Positions 8,713 through 17,011 are shown, numbered from the stretch's first letter. The stretch: 64,000 nt of DNA from Parafrankia discariae (GCF_000373365.1 NZ_KB891230.1:21675-85674), one strand, 5' to 3'. Numbers and translations: made by a program. Notes: generated from the letters alone by a model not told the origin.

Positions 8713-9575
8713 AGAGGGTGTCTCGTGTGGCTCTCCGGGTACATCTTTGATCATGGATGTGATGGAGAACAGCCTGGCGGTGCGGCTGGTCCCGGACGAT
8801 CTGTGGGAGCTGGTGGAACCGCTGGTGCCACGGTTCGACACGCGCCGCCAGGGCGGTGGGACCGCGCCGATCGCCGATCGGGCGGTGTTCACCGCGGTGG
8901 TGTACGTGCTGACCGCGGGATGTTCCTGGCGGCATCTACCGGCCGAGTTCGGAGTGTCGGTGCCTACCGCGCATCGCCGGTTCCAGGCGTGGACCCGGGC
9001 CGGTCTGTGGGCCCGGTTGCACCAGGCGGTGCTCGACGTCCATGGCGCCGCTGGTGATCTCGACTGGTCTTCGGTGATCGTGGACGCCGCCAGCCTGCGG
9101 GCGAGAAAAGGGGGTCTCTGACCGGTCCGAACCCGGTCGATCGCGGCAAGGCGGGCTCGAAAATCCATGTCCTGACCGACGGGGCCGGGTTGCCCCTGGT
9201 CGTGGCGGTCTCCACCGCGAACCTGCACGACAGCCAGGTCCTGATCCCGCTGGTGGCCAGCATCCCCGCGGTCCGCTCCCGGCACGGGCCGCGCCGGCGC
9301 CACCCGGACACGCTGCGGGCGGACAAGGCCTACGACCAGCCGGACCTACGTCGTTTCCTGCGTCGCCAGCGGATCAGAACGCGGACCGCCCGACGCGGCG
9401 TGGAGAGCACCGAACGTCTCGGCCGGCACCGGTAGAACCCTGGCCTGGCTGGGTGGATACCGCCGGCTGACCCTGCGCTACGAACACCACGGCCGGAACT
9501 TCCTTGGCTTCCTCTGCCTGGCCGCCGCGCTCACCTGCTGGAAGAAACTCCCGCACCCCACATGAGACACCCTCT
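8713..9575 (+). mobile_element. IS5-family (IS427-like) insertion sequence, defective
   Basis: The ends AGAGGGTGTCTC(G)TGTGG (from 8713) and CCACATGAGACACCCTCT (to 9575) are inverted repeats with a single mismatch, and a TA dinucleotide flanks both sides. Inside is a two-frame transposase with a further deletion (see the transposase entry). The left neighbour is an SDR 3' fragment and the right neighbour is a truncated rve-type transposase, so the element now joins two unrelated broken genes. Confidence 0.85.
8753..9565 (+). pseudogene. IS5/IS427-type transposase, frameshift plus catalytic deletion
   Basis: orfA (8753-9121) is the helix-turn-helix half (WELVEPLVPRF, AVVYVLTAGCSWRHLP, VDAASLRA). 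orfB continues in the -1 frame as SLTGPNPVDRGKAGSKIHVL then ADKAYD. The join lies at AGA AAA GGG GGT, where a -1 slip on A-AAA gives RKRGSLTGPNPVDRG, the normal text; orfA/orfB frameshifting is known for IS427 elements. A second lesion after ERLGRHR (about 9433) removes roughly a dozen bases: family members read RHRWVVERTLAWLGG, here RHR is followed by a stop and RTLAWLGGYRRLTLRYE resumes in another frame. This loses the catalytic Glu of the DDE triad. The copy should be inactive by itself. Confidence 0.85.
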
Positions 9576-9964
9576 TAAATCCTGCGGTGGCCCCAGGTCG
9601 GGTTCTCCTGCGCGAGGCGCAGGACCAGCTCGCGGATCTCCCGGCGGACCGGCGGCCGTCCGGGTGTCTTGCGTGGGTGGGTCCATCGTCGTGCGGGGAG
9701 GTCGCGGTGCCAGCGCAGCACGGTGGCGGGGGTGACGAAGGACGAACCCCGGCGGGCCCGGGGTAGCAGCCGGGACAGGGCTGCGGGGATCACCCGATCC
9801 GCCGGTTCCAGCGCTGGGCGGTGGACCTGTCGTCGCAGCACCGCCACCTGGTGTCGCAGGACAAGGAGCTCGACGTCCTTCGCGGTGTCCCCACGCATCC
9901 GGAGCAACATCGGGCCGAGAGCGTTGCGTGTCAGGGCGTAGAGCAGCGACCACACCATGACCAT
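9575..9964 (-). pseudogene. Truncated rve-type transposase (N-terminal 129 residues)
   Basis: Starts MVMVWSLLYALTRNALGPML and ends ...AQENPTWGHRRI at the IS5-type element junction. It is colinear with residues 1-127 of the intact transposase at 13725 and differs at scattered residues, so the two are diverged copies. The whole rve catalytic domain (DDE) is missing. Confidence 0.85.
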
Positions 9965-10043
9965 CCAGCCTGCCCGACATGGGCCCCGTCCGGCGGGTAA
10001 ACGCGCAGGTCACCGCCCAAATCGGGGTTCTGGAGCCCCACAG
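9576..10043 (-). mobile_element. Left-end remnant of an rve-type insertion sequence
   Basis: Read on the minus strand it starts at 10043 with CTGTGGGGCTCCAGAACCCC, nearly the same as the left end of the intact element at 13640. It stays homologous through the transposase N-terminus until it stops at the IS5-type element around 9576. The other roughly 750 bp of this element are absent from the window. Relative to 13640-14862 it is in opposite orientation. Confidence 0.8.
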
Positions 10044-10548
10044 GCTGGACGTTCGACTGGGCCGCCTGGTCGCCCGCGCAGGCAGCCGAATGGCGCGGCC
10101 TGGTGACCCTGAAAGCCGTACAAATGCTGCGCGCGAACGGACGTCTGCGCTAATACGAGCGGGACCTGCGCAGCATGACTCGCGAAGAGGCCCGACTCAA
10201 CACCGGTGACCGAGCTCTGGAGCCCCCCAGGACCTGCCCGAGCGAACCAGGCAGCGGTTCGGATTGTGCGAGCTTTGCACCAAGCAAGAAGTACGACAAA
10301 ATGCCAGGTCACACCAATAGTCACAGTGACCAGTGGGCAGGGGCGGGGACAACCCGAACCACCAGCCCACGATCCCCGGGCCCACGATCAGCATCCCCGA
10401 TCACACGAACAGGCCGCCTACCGGCGGAGACACACGGCGACGCCGCCGTGCGTCCGCCACCGACCCATCGACGACGGCTGCCGGATTAACTTGCAGGGCC
10501 GGGTCGCGGGCACAGCCCAGGGGTAGGGCGCCCCACGCCTGGGCCAAG
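10044..10548. other. Gene-free stretch between IS remnant and toxin-like gene
   Basis: No convincing gene is seen. A short plus-strand frame just past the IS end reads WTFDWAAWSPAQAAEWRGLV and then TLKAVQMLRANGRLR before a stop, which looks like decayed coding sequence of unknown origin. Around 10213 the text TCTGGAGCCCCCCAGG resembles the rve-type IS end (TTCTGGAGCCCCACAG), possibly a scar. The stretch is less GC-rich than its surroundings near 10260-10330. Confidence 0.45.
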
Positions 10549-11124
10549 TCAGGTCAGGTCAGGCAGAGCCCCCCCGTGAGCTGTGCCGTCGGTGCCGTCC
10601 TGGAGCGCATCGACGATCTCTTCGAGGAGGAACTGGACCTTCGCGTCGATCGGGCGGCCGCGGTACACGGACTGGACGAGGTCGAGGCCTTCGTCCACGG
10701 TGGTGTAGCCGAGCGTGCGGTACAGGAACACGATGTCCTCGGCGTCGGCTTCGACGCGGGCCGCGAACAGCTTCATCGCGAGCAGGTACTCGGCGGAGGC
10801 GACGTCAACGGTGAGGTGGTCGGCTTCGAAGTACCTGGTCGCGGCCAGGTCCGGGCCAGGCAGGAAGCCTTTCACCGCATCGTTGAGCCAGTCGGCCGAG
10901 AGGCCATGGCGCTCGGCGAGCGCGGAGGCCGCGGCACGGACGACGTCGGTGGGCAGGAAAACGGCGTCAAGATCGCGGGTTGATCGGGTCGCATCGTAGA
11001 CAAGGGCGAGCGCGGCGCCGCCGACCAGGAAAAGGTCCGCCTTCGCGCCGCGCAGGCCCAGTTCGTCGTTGAGTTCCTGGAGCAGGCTGGTGATCGACTC
11101 ACGGCCGAGACCCGGGCTGGCCAT
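10549..11124 (-). CDS. DUF6036/AbiEii-like nucleotidyltransferase, probable toxin
   Basis: 191 residues from ATG 11124, one base after the stop of the upstream gene. The nucleotidyltransferase core is visible: LFLVGGAALALVYDATRSTRDLDAVF, with the GG...R-x-T-x-D-x-D (TRDLDAV) metal/NTP motif, followed by the helical AEYLLAMKLFAARVEADAEDI stretch shared with AbiEii/MenT-like proteins. Family members modify tRNA or other targets as toxins of toxin-antitoxin or abortive-infection systems. It forms a two-gene unit with the gene at 11126-11545 inside an IS-rich zone. The target is unknown, and an alternative housekeeping nucleotidyltransferase role cannot be excluded. Confidence 0.75.
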   Translation of the reverse strand: MASPGLGRESITSLLQELNDELGLRGAKADLFLVGGAALALVYDATRSTRDLDAVFLPTDVVRAAASALAERHGLSADWLNDAVKGFLPGPDLAATRYFEADHLTVDVASAEYLLAMKLFAARVEADAEDIVFLYRTLGYTTVDEGLDLVQSVYRGRPIDAKVQFLLEEIVDALQDGTDGTAHGGALPDLT

Positions 11125-11125
11125 G

Positions 11126-11545
11126 TCACGCCCGCTGGAGCGCGCCACCGGTGATGAACACACCCCGCTTACGGAACGACAGCGGGGACTCGACCAACGC
11201 CCGAGGATGCAGACCCTTCAACGTGGTGACGAACCACCAAGGCACTGCCTCCAGCGCCGGATCGCGCACCCACGGGGGGGGCTGCCAGCCGTCTCTACGG
11301 GCGAGGTGTTCTCCGAGCGCGGCGAGTGCCGCGTCCACTCGACGGTCGCCGGACAGCCGTGGGCGGTCGGCCCACATCGCGCTCGCGGCCTCGAGGCCCT
11401 GATGGCGCAGCACGCTGGTGTAGTCGTCGAGCATCTGAATCACGGCGTGGCGCCAGACGTCCTGCAGGCGGGACTCGGCCGCGACCATGCCAGCCGCGAC
11501 GGCCGCGGCGTCGTCAACCGTCCGGAACGCGCGCAACGAGTCCAC
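11126..11545 (-). CDS. Probable antitoxin partner of the nucleotidyltransferase
   Basis: 139 residues with no named domain that I recognise. Helical N-terminus (AESRLQDVWRHAVIQMLDDYT). The C-terminus EAVPWWFVTTLKGLHPRALVE then SPLSFRKRGVFITGGALQRA resembles the tail (SPxxFRRRxIFVxxxxLxRA) of proteins encoded just upstream of DUF6036 nucleotidyltransferases in actinobacteria. The stop is one base from the next start, so the pair is coupled. Gene order (small protein first, nucleotidyltransferase second) fits an antitoxin-toxin operon; the role is inferred from context. Confidence 0.6.
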   Translation of the reverse strand: MDSLRAFRTVDDAAAVAAGMVAAESRLQDVWRHAVIQMLDDYTSVLRHQGLEAASAMWADRPRLSGDRRVDAALAALGEHLARRDGWQPPPWVRDPALEAVPWWFVTTLKGLHPRALVESPLSFRKRGVFITGGALQRA

Positions 11546-11655
11546 GTCACTACAGTACGCCGCTGATCATGTCGCCGGCCTCCACCGGTGACCTCCGGCC
11601 AAGCCGTCACCTCCGCCCCCCGACTCGCCCGCATCTCCGTCCGCTCTCGCGTCAT

Positions 11656-12855
11656 CTACCCGCCCTCGTCGAGACAAAGCGGGCTGCCGGCCGCCCCGAG
11701 GCCGGCGCGGTCGAAACGGGCGATCAGGCTGGGCTTCCGGAGATGCTCCTGGCGCAGGCGCGTGCACCGCCGGGCGAACTCCGCCGTGGTGCCGGCACGT
11801 GAGGCCAGCGCCCGCAGATCCCCGAGGAGGTCGATGGCCGCGTCGTAGTCGCTCTGCCTGCGGGCGTCGATCAGCACGTCGACGCGCCCCCAGGCCATGT
11901 CCTCATCGCGGGCCAGAGCGTCCAGCCGTTTCTCCCGGGCCAGCCCACGCTCCCGGGCATCGCGAGCATCCTGCTCGGCACGAGCAGCCTCGGCGTTCCG
12001 CCGGTGTTCCTGGCGGATGTCCGCGGCGGCGTCCAACAGGTGGGCGACCGTACGGCGGGGACGGCCATCCCGGCGGGGATCGGGCTCGCCACGAAAGCGT
12101 CGCAACACTTCCCTCTGGACCCGGGCCCCGTGGCCCTGCGTGACCTGGAGCAGGAGCTTCTCCTTGTCGCCGGCGGGAAGATCCTTGATCCACCTGGCCA
12201 GTGCGCGGGGATCGTCCCTGGCCTGGGCCGCAGGCGGACTCGCCTGGGCCGCGCTGGCAAGCAGATCGGCGTCGAGACGGAGGAAGTCCGCCAGGGCCCG
12301 CTGCGGCGCGGTCAGGGAACCCAGCCCGGCGGGCAACGGTGGCTCGAGATCGTCCTCGGCCTCGTCGTCGAAGGCCTCCTCGTCGCGTTCCCACACCCCG
12401 TAGCCCGCCAGCCAGGCCAGGTAAAGAGGCCGCAGATCACCGGCGGCGAGTTCGGCACGGACACCGACGATCGCCGACAACGAGTCCTCGGCGCCCTCCA
12501 CCCAGTCCCCGCCCTCGTCCTCGCTACTCAGATCGAGGACGAGATGCTCTCTGGTGGTCCAGGCGGTCACCTGCGGATCGACACAGTACTGCTCGGCGAC
12601 CTTGAGGCCGAGAAGGGCACGGGGCAGGCGGAGCATCACCCGGTGGGTGCCCCAGCTGGCAAGATAGAGATGGGCGTCATAGAATCGCTCCACCATCTTC
12701 CGAGGATCACCACGGAAGTCACCCCAGTGGTATTCATTGGTGAAACTGGTGGCGGTGATCCTGGCCCGGGTGGACAGCGCACGGACCTCGTCCTGCTGCC
12801 GTGCGTCCAGAGGCCGGTCGACGGCCAGGAACTCGTAGTACTGGTACGTGGACAT
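11656..12855 (-). CDS. Conserved actinobacterial protein of unknown function
   Basis: 399 residues, ATG start, beginning MSTYQYYEFLAVDRPLDARQ. The N-terminal roughly 150 residues are globular (ATSFTNEYHWGDFRGDP, MVERFYDAHLYLASWGTHRV, WTTREHLVLDLSSED). An acidic linker follows (EEAFDDEAEDDLEPPLP). The C-terminal third is a long charged helix, probably coiled coil (IRQEHRRNAEAARAEQDARD). There is no signal peptide or membrane segment. I recognise the MSxYQYYEF(x)A(I/V)DRPL opening as a family often found beside SWIM zinc-finger proteins; no SWIM gene is present here. It lies 28 nt after the calcium-binding-like gene and is probably co-transcribed with it. Confidence 0.75.
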   Translation of the reverse strand: MSTYQYYEFLAVDRPLDARQQDEVRALSTRARITATSFTNEYHWGDFRGDPRKMVERFYDAHLYLASWGTHRVMLRLPRALLGLKVAEQYCVDPQVTAWTTREHLVLDLSSEDEGGDWVEGAEDSLSAIVGVRAELAAGDLRPLYLAWLAGYGVWERDEEAFDDEAEDDLEPPLPAGLGSLTAPQRALADFLRLDADLLASAAQASPPAAQARDDPRALARWIKDLPAGDKEKLLLQVTQGHGARVQREVLRRFRGEPDPRRDGRPRRTVAHLLDAAADIRQEHRRNAEAARAEQDARDARERGLAREKRLDALARDEDMAWGRVDVLIDARRQSDYDAAIDLLGDLRALASRAGTTAEFARRCTRLRQEHLRKPSLIARFDRAGLGAAGSPLCLDEGG

Positions 12856-12883
12856 CCTCTACCTGATTTTTGTCACGTCGCCG

Positions 12884-13195
12884 TCAGAGCGCCCAGCGCC
12901 GGTAGGCCTCGATCCATTCCGCCCCACCCGGAGGAGGGTCGGGCAGCGGCAGATCCAGAATCCCGATTGCCTGGCGGTACCTCCCACGGGCGCAGACCGC
13001 GACGATACCGCTCCCAGACAGCAGATCGATCCCCATCACCGTCACTTCCACGCCCAGGACGGCGGTCCGGAAGGGAACAGCGAGACTGTCCCCGATCACG
13101 GCATGAAACGCCGTGAGCTGTTCGTCCTCACCATAGGCATCGACGACGGCACGCTCGACCAGCACATCCAGCTCGACGTCACTCAGCTCCGCCAT
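12884..13195 (-). CDS. Small calcium-binding-like protein (PF11535 type)
   Basis: 103 residues from ATG 13195 (MAELSDVELDVLVERAVVDA); the frame is open further upstream, but family length favours this start. The core text is YGEDEQLTAFHAVIGDSLAV, PFRTAVLGVEVTVMGIDL and QAIGILDLPLPDPPPGGAEW. Together these match the short actinobacterial 'calcium binding' family, in which a PF-x-A-x-VLG-x-x-V segment leads into a DLPLPxPPP tail. The biochemical role is not established for the family. It heads a two-gene minus-strand unit with 11656-12855. Confidence 0.7.
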   Translation of the reverse strand: MAELSDVELDVLVERAVVDAYGEDEQLTAFHAVIGDSLAVPFRTAVLGVEVTVMGIDLLSGSGIVAVCARGRYRQAIGILDLPLPDPPPGGAEWIEAYRRWAL

Positions 13196-13639
13196 GGTCG
13201 GCAGCCTACCAACGGCGATGGGCGGACAATCCTCGCCGGCTCTCGCCCTGCCTGCATGAAGGTATGACCGGGTCCGTGGCCCGCCCGCCGCCACGACAGT
13301 CTGCTCGCGACCGCCCGCGCCCGTCGACAGCACAGGGCTTACCACCTACGTGACGCGCATTCCGACAACCGGCGGCGGGAGCTGTCAATCGCTGTGACTC
13401 CGGCATCCCTTGGCCGCAACCGCGAGCCCGTCATCACAGGTGGCCAGGCTGCTCACGCTCCAGCCCCCAGTGGGTTCGAATGATTTCCGAGACCGGGTAC
13501 ATCTGGTCCCCCTTGCCGCTTACGAAGCCAGACCTACTCCGCGACGGCGGGCCGGTCGATCCGGGCCTGAATCAGGCGTGGCACGAGGACGCCAGCCCGC
13601 TCGAGGTACCAATCCCCACTCCCTGGGCGCGGTTCGAGA
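13196..13639. other. Gap before the intact IS, with a possible gene stump
   Basis: No complete gene is seen. Plus-strand text from 13480 reads MISETGYIWSPLPLTKPDLL then DPGLNQAWHEDASPLEVPI then PTPWARFE and runs directly into the IS end at 13640. Its composition looks coding, so it may be a 5' gene fragment severed by the IS. I do not recognise the family, and it does not look like the start of the kinase fragment on the other side. Confidence 0.4.
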
Positions 13640-14862
13640 CTGTGGGGCTCCACAACCCCGATTTGGGCGGTGACCTGCGCGTTTGCCCGGCGGACTGGGC
13701 CTGCGTCGGGCAGGCTGGATAGTCATGGTGTGGTCGCTGCTCTACGCCCTGACACGCAACACTCTCGGACTGATGCTGCTCCGCGTGCGCGGCGACACCG
13801 CGAAGGACGTGGAGCTCCTCATCCTGCGACACCAAGTGGCAGTGTTACGACGGCAAGTGAACCGTCCGACGCTGGAACCAGCGGATCGGGTGATCCTCGC
13901 AGCCCTGTCCCGGCTGCTCCCCCGAGCCCGCTGGGGTTCGTTCTTCGTCACCCCCGCCACCGTGCTGCGCTGGCACCGCGACCTCCTCGCACGCAAATGG
14001 ACCTATCCACGGAAGTCGCCCGGACGGCCGCCGGTCCGCAGAGAGATCCGCGAACTGGTCCTGCGCCTCGCGCAGGAGAACCCGACTTGGGGCCACCGCA
14101 GGATCCAGGGCGAACTGATCGGGCTGGGCTACCCGGTCGGAGTCGCCACCGTCTGGCGGATCCTGCACCGCGCCGGTGTCGATCCCGCACCCCGGCGGGC
14201 CGACGCCTCCTGGCGGACGTTTCTGCGCGCCCAGGCGTCCGGCCTGCTGGCCTGCGATTTCTTCACGGTGGACACCGTGTTCCTGCAGCGGATCTACGTG
14301 TTCTTCGTCGTCGAACACGCCACCCGCCGTGTTCATGTCCTCGGGGTCACGAAGCATCCGACCACGGCCTGGGTCACCCAGCAGGCACGGAACCTGCTGA
14401 TGAATCTCGAGGAGCGCAGCCACCGGCTCCGGCTCCTTCTCCGTGACCGCGACACGAAATTCACGGCCTCGTTCGACGCTGTCTTCACCGGGGCCGGCAT
14501 CGACGTGGTACGCACACCCCCGCAAGCCCCACAGGCGAACGCGATCGCGGAACGCTGGGTCGGCACCGCCCGCCGTGAATGCACCGACAGGCTGTTGATC
14601 GTCTCCGAACGGCACCTAACATCGGTCCTCGACAGCTACGCCGAGCATTTCAACACCCATCGGCCTCACCGCTCCCTCAGCCAGCACCCACCCGACTCGC
14701 CACCCGTGGTCACCCCGACGTCGAATTCCACCGTCCGGCGCACCCGCATCCTCGGCGGATTGATCAACGAGTACCGTAACGCCGCCTGACACCTCCCGCG
14801 GAAGATCCTCAACCGCAAAAGGCCAGCTCACCGGCCGAAACCCGGATTCTGGAGCCCCACAG
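13640..14862 (+). mobile_element. Intact rve-type (IS3/IS481-like) insertion sequence
   Basis: Left end CTGTGGGGCTCCACAACCCC at 13640 and right end, read inverted from 14862, CTGTGGGGCTCCAGAATCCG: the first 13 bases are a perfect inverted repeat. It contains one uninterrupted transposase gene. No clear target duplication is visible. The right flank is the interior of a sensor-kinase gene. Confidence 0.83.
13725..14789 (+). CDS. Transposase with integrase core (rve/DDE)
   Basis: 354 residues from ATG 13725. The N-terminal DNA-binding part (ELLILRHQVAVLRRQVNRP, REIRELVLRLAQENPTWGHRRI) precedes an rve domain with the DDE triad: D in LACDFFTVDTVFLQRIYVFF, D in LLLRDRDTKFTASFD, E in ANAIAERWVGTARRECTDRLL. 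The family is the one often annotated 'integrase catalytic region' in Frankia and Streptomyces. It cuts and joins the element's terminal repeats. All catalytic residues and both ends are present, so the copy may be mobile. Group assignment (IS3 versus IS481) is uncertain. Confidence 0.88.
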   Translation: MVWSLLYALTRNTLGLMLLRVRGDTAKDVELLILRHQVAVLRRQVNRPTLEPADRVILAALSRLLPRARWGSFFVTPATVLRWHRDLLARKWTYPRKSPGRPPVRREIRELVLRLAQENPTWGHRRIQGELIGLGYPVGVATVWRILHRAGVDPAPRRADASWRTFLRAQASGLLACDFFTVDTVFLQRIYVFFVVEHATRRVHVLGVTKHPTTAWVTQQARNLLMNLEERSHRLRLLLRDRDTKFTASFDAVFTGAGIDVVRTPPQAPQANAIAERWVGTARRECTDRLLIVSERHLTSVLDSYAEHFNTHRPHRSLSQHPPDSPPVVTPTSNSTVRRTRILGGLINEYRNAA

Positions 14863-15595
14863 GCGCGACTTCTCGCGCGACGACGAGGACCTGCTCGCGG
14901 ACCTGGCCCGCTACGCCGCGATCCTGGTCCGCTCCGAGCAGCTGAGCGAGCGGCTGCGCGAGTCCCGCAGCCGCATCGTCTCCGGCCGGGAGGAGGAGCG
15001 GCGGCGGCTGCGCCGGGACCTGCATGACGGGCTCGGGCCGTCCCTGGCCTCGCTCGTGCTGAGGCTGGGCGCCATCCAGTCGCGGACCGAGCCGGTGGAA
15101 CGGGACGCGCTGATCGTCGAGACACGCGAGGAGGTCAGGGCGGCGATCGCCGAGGTGCGCCGGCTGGTGGACGACCTGCGCCCACCGGCGATCGACGAGG
15201 TCGGCCTGCTGGAGGCGATCCGGCAGCGCGCCGTCGCGCTGTCCGGTGCCGTCGCGTTCGAGGTGACGGGGCCGCCCGCCCCGCCGCTCCCGGCCGCCGT
15301 CGAGGTCGCCGCGTTCCGGATCGCGTCCGAGGCGATGACGAACGCCGCCCGGCATTCGGGCGCGAGCCGGTGCCTCGTCGGTGTCGAGCTGACGGGCACC
15401 TTCGAGCTGACGGTCAGCGACAACGGCCGCGGCGCCACGCCCGACGCCCACCCGGGGGTGGGCTGGGCGTCGATGCGGGAGCGGGCTGCCGAGCTCGGTG
15501 GAAGCTGCACGATCACCAGCAGGCCCGGGGGCGGCCTGATCGTGCGCGCCGTGCTACCGCTGGGCCAGGATGAGCCCGTGGAGATCGACGCGTGA
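14863..15595 (+). pseudogene. NarL-type sensor kinase, 5' end removed by the IS
   Basis: The open frame starts at the IS boundary (GRDFSRDDEDLLADLARYAA, the tail of a GAF-like domain and coiled linker) and continues with a HisKA_3 phosphoacceptor region (REEERRRLRRDLHDGLGPSL, His near 15023), LVDDLRPPAIDEVGLLEA and a HATPase_c domain (ASEAMTNAARHSGAS, VSDNGRGA). Catalytic parts are intact, but the sensor N-terminus and start are missing. The stop overlaps the regulator start by GTGA. It could be expressed only from a promoter in the IS or an internal start. The missing 5' part is not found left of the IS. Confidence 0.85.
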
Positions 15596-16233
15596 TCCGG
15601 CTGCTCATCGCGGACGACCACCCGGCCTACCGCCGCGGCCTGGAGCTCATGCTCGGCCCCATCGCGGACATGGAGATCGCGGGCGCGGCCGCCACCGGCG
15701 TGCAGGCCGTCGAGCAGGGCTTGGCGCTGTCGCCCGACGTGATCCTCATGGATCTGCGGATGCCCGATCTCGACGGCATCGAGGCCACCCGCAGGCTGCG
15801 CCACGCCGGCTGCGCCGCCGCGGTCGTCGTCCTGACGATGTTCGAGGACGACGACTCGGTCTTCGCCGCGATGCGGGCCGGTGCCCGGGGCTACCTGCTC
15901 AAGGGCGCCGACCAGGACGAGATCGAGCGGGCGGTCCGGGCGGCCGCGGCGGGCGAGGCGATCTTCGGCGCGCAGATCGCGCAGCGCGTCATCGCGCACT
16001 TCGCCCAGGGTGCCGGATCGCCGGCCGTCGCCTTCCCGTCGCTCACCGAGCGCGAACGTGAGGTGCTGGAGATGGTCGCCGCCGGAAAGGGCAACGCGAC
16101 CATCGCCCACGAACTGATGATCAGTCTCAAGACCGTGCGGAACCACGTGTCCAACATCTTCACCAAGCTGCAGGTCTCCGAACGCTCCCAGGCCATCGTC
16201 AAGGCACGCGCGGCCGGCCTCGGCAACCCCTGA
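15592..16233 (+). CDS. NarL/FixJ-family response regulator
   Basis: 213 residues, GTG start overlapping the kinase stop (GTGA). Receiver domain: DDH pocket near residue 8-10, phospho-acceptor D54 in VILMDLRMPD, K in LLKGADQDE. C-terminal LuxR HTH: LTEREREVLEMVAAGKGNAT, IAHELMISLKTVRNHVSNIF. It is a cytoplasmic transcription factor whose partner is the truncated kinase upstream. With the kinase beheaded it may be constitutively unphosphorylated, cross-talk with other kinases, or respond to a soluble kinase stump. Confidence 0.92.
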   Translation: MIRLLIADDHPAYRRGLELMLGPIADMEIAGAAATGVQAVEQGLALSPDVILMDLRMPDLDGIEATRRLRHAGCAAAVVVLTMFEDDDSVFAAMRAGARGYLLKGADQDEIERAVRAAAAGEAIFGAQIAQRVIAHFAQGAGSPAVAFPSLTEREREVLEMVAAGKGNATIAHELMISLKTVRNHVSNIFTKLQVSERSQAIVKARAAGLGNP

Positions 16234-16817
16234 CGTCCTCGACGGCCGCAGTCATAGACGGCCGTTTCGCAGCCCTTGGGTACGTCACCGCGCTCCGCTG
16301 ATCGGTTCACGTCTCCCAGACGTCCCAAGACCGCCCGCCGCTGAAACGGACGGTCCGGCCGCTCCGCTGCGCACGTCGACGCAGGTCACACGGCTGCATC
16401 AGCTAGCTCCGTTAGGTTATGCGGCGCATGTGTAGCTACCGATGTAGCAACAGCCGGCGTCCGTCCCGAGAGCCACGAGGCGAGCTGGACCGCGAGTGTG
16501 GACGCGCAGGTCCCACGCCTTCAGCAGCGCGTCCAACGCGGAGCGGCGCCGAGTCTGGGTCCGGAAGCGGACGCCTGACCAGGACACTTGCGCAACGTCG
16601 GACGCGATCGGAGCGGCACCGCGACGGGCGAGAGCCGGCTTGACCGTGTTGCCCCGAAGCGGACGGTCTGCGGGAAGCATCTGTGCAGGTCAGCGGGGGT
16701 GTACGGGTGACCGTCCGCCGCCTGCCTACGGTCGGCGTTGCTACACCCGTTGCTACATAACGATCTACAAAACACTCTAGATGATCTCTGTTGCGAGGTA
16801 AAATCGCTGGTCAGAGG
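16234..16817. other. Gap between the NarL regulator and tRNA-Phe
   Basis: No credible gene. A nonamer GTTGCTACA occurs twice in direct order (16737-16745 and 16749-16757) and once inverted (TGTAGCAAC, 16443-16451), spanning a roughly 290-bp block next to the tRNA. This could be the scar of an element that used the tRNA region. An 87-codon minus-strand frame in the block has low-complexity, non-family sequence and was not called. Confidence 0.45.
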
Positions 16818-16894
16818 TGGTGGGCAGGGGCGGGGTCGAACCGCCGACCTTCCGCTTTTCAGGCGGACGCTCGTACCGACTGAGCTACCTGCCC
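16818..16894 (-). tRNA. tRNA-Phe (GAA)
   Basis: Minus strand GGGCAGGTAGCTCAGTCGGT opens the molecule. The anticodon loop is CTGAAAA between TCCGC and GCGGA, the T-arm is GGCGGTTCGACCCCGCC, and the acceptor stem GGGCAGG/CCTGCCC is perfect. A and an encoded CCA (16818-16820) end it. Confidence 0.97.
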
Positions 16895-16936
16895 ATGTCT
16901 TGTGCTGTGTTGCTGGTGCTGCGCTACCAACTAACG

Positions 16937-17011
16937 CGGTCCCGACGGGATTCGAACCCGCGACCTCCGCCTTGACAGGGCGGCGTGAACTCCAGACTTC
17001 ACCACGGGACC
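16937..17011 (-). tRNA. tRNA-Asp (GTC)
   Basis: Minus strand starts GGTCCCGTGGTGAAGTCTGG. The anticodon loop CTGTCAA sits in a CCGCC/GGCGG stem, the T-arm is CGCGGGTTCGAATCCCGTC, and the acceptor GGTCCCG pairs with CGGGACC with discriminator G. CCA is not encoded. It lies 42 bp upstream of tRNA-Phe on the same strand, so the two are probably one transcript. Confidence 0.97.

Noticed and set aside
8713..10043. CRISPR or integron-like repeat array
   Set aside because: The only repeats here are the IS ends; there is no spaced array anywhere in the window.
16417..16680. 87-codon minus frame near tRNA-Phe
   Set aside because: No family likeness; Arg/Ala-rich content typical of non-coding high-GC DNA.
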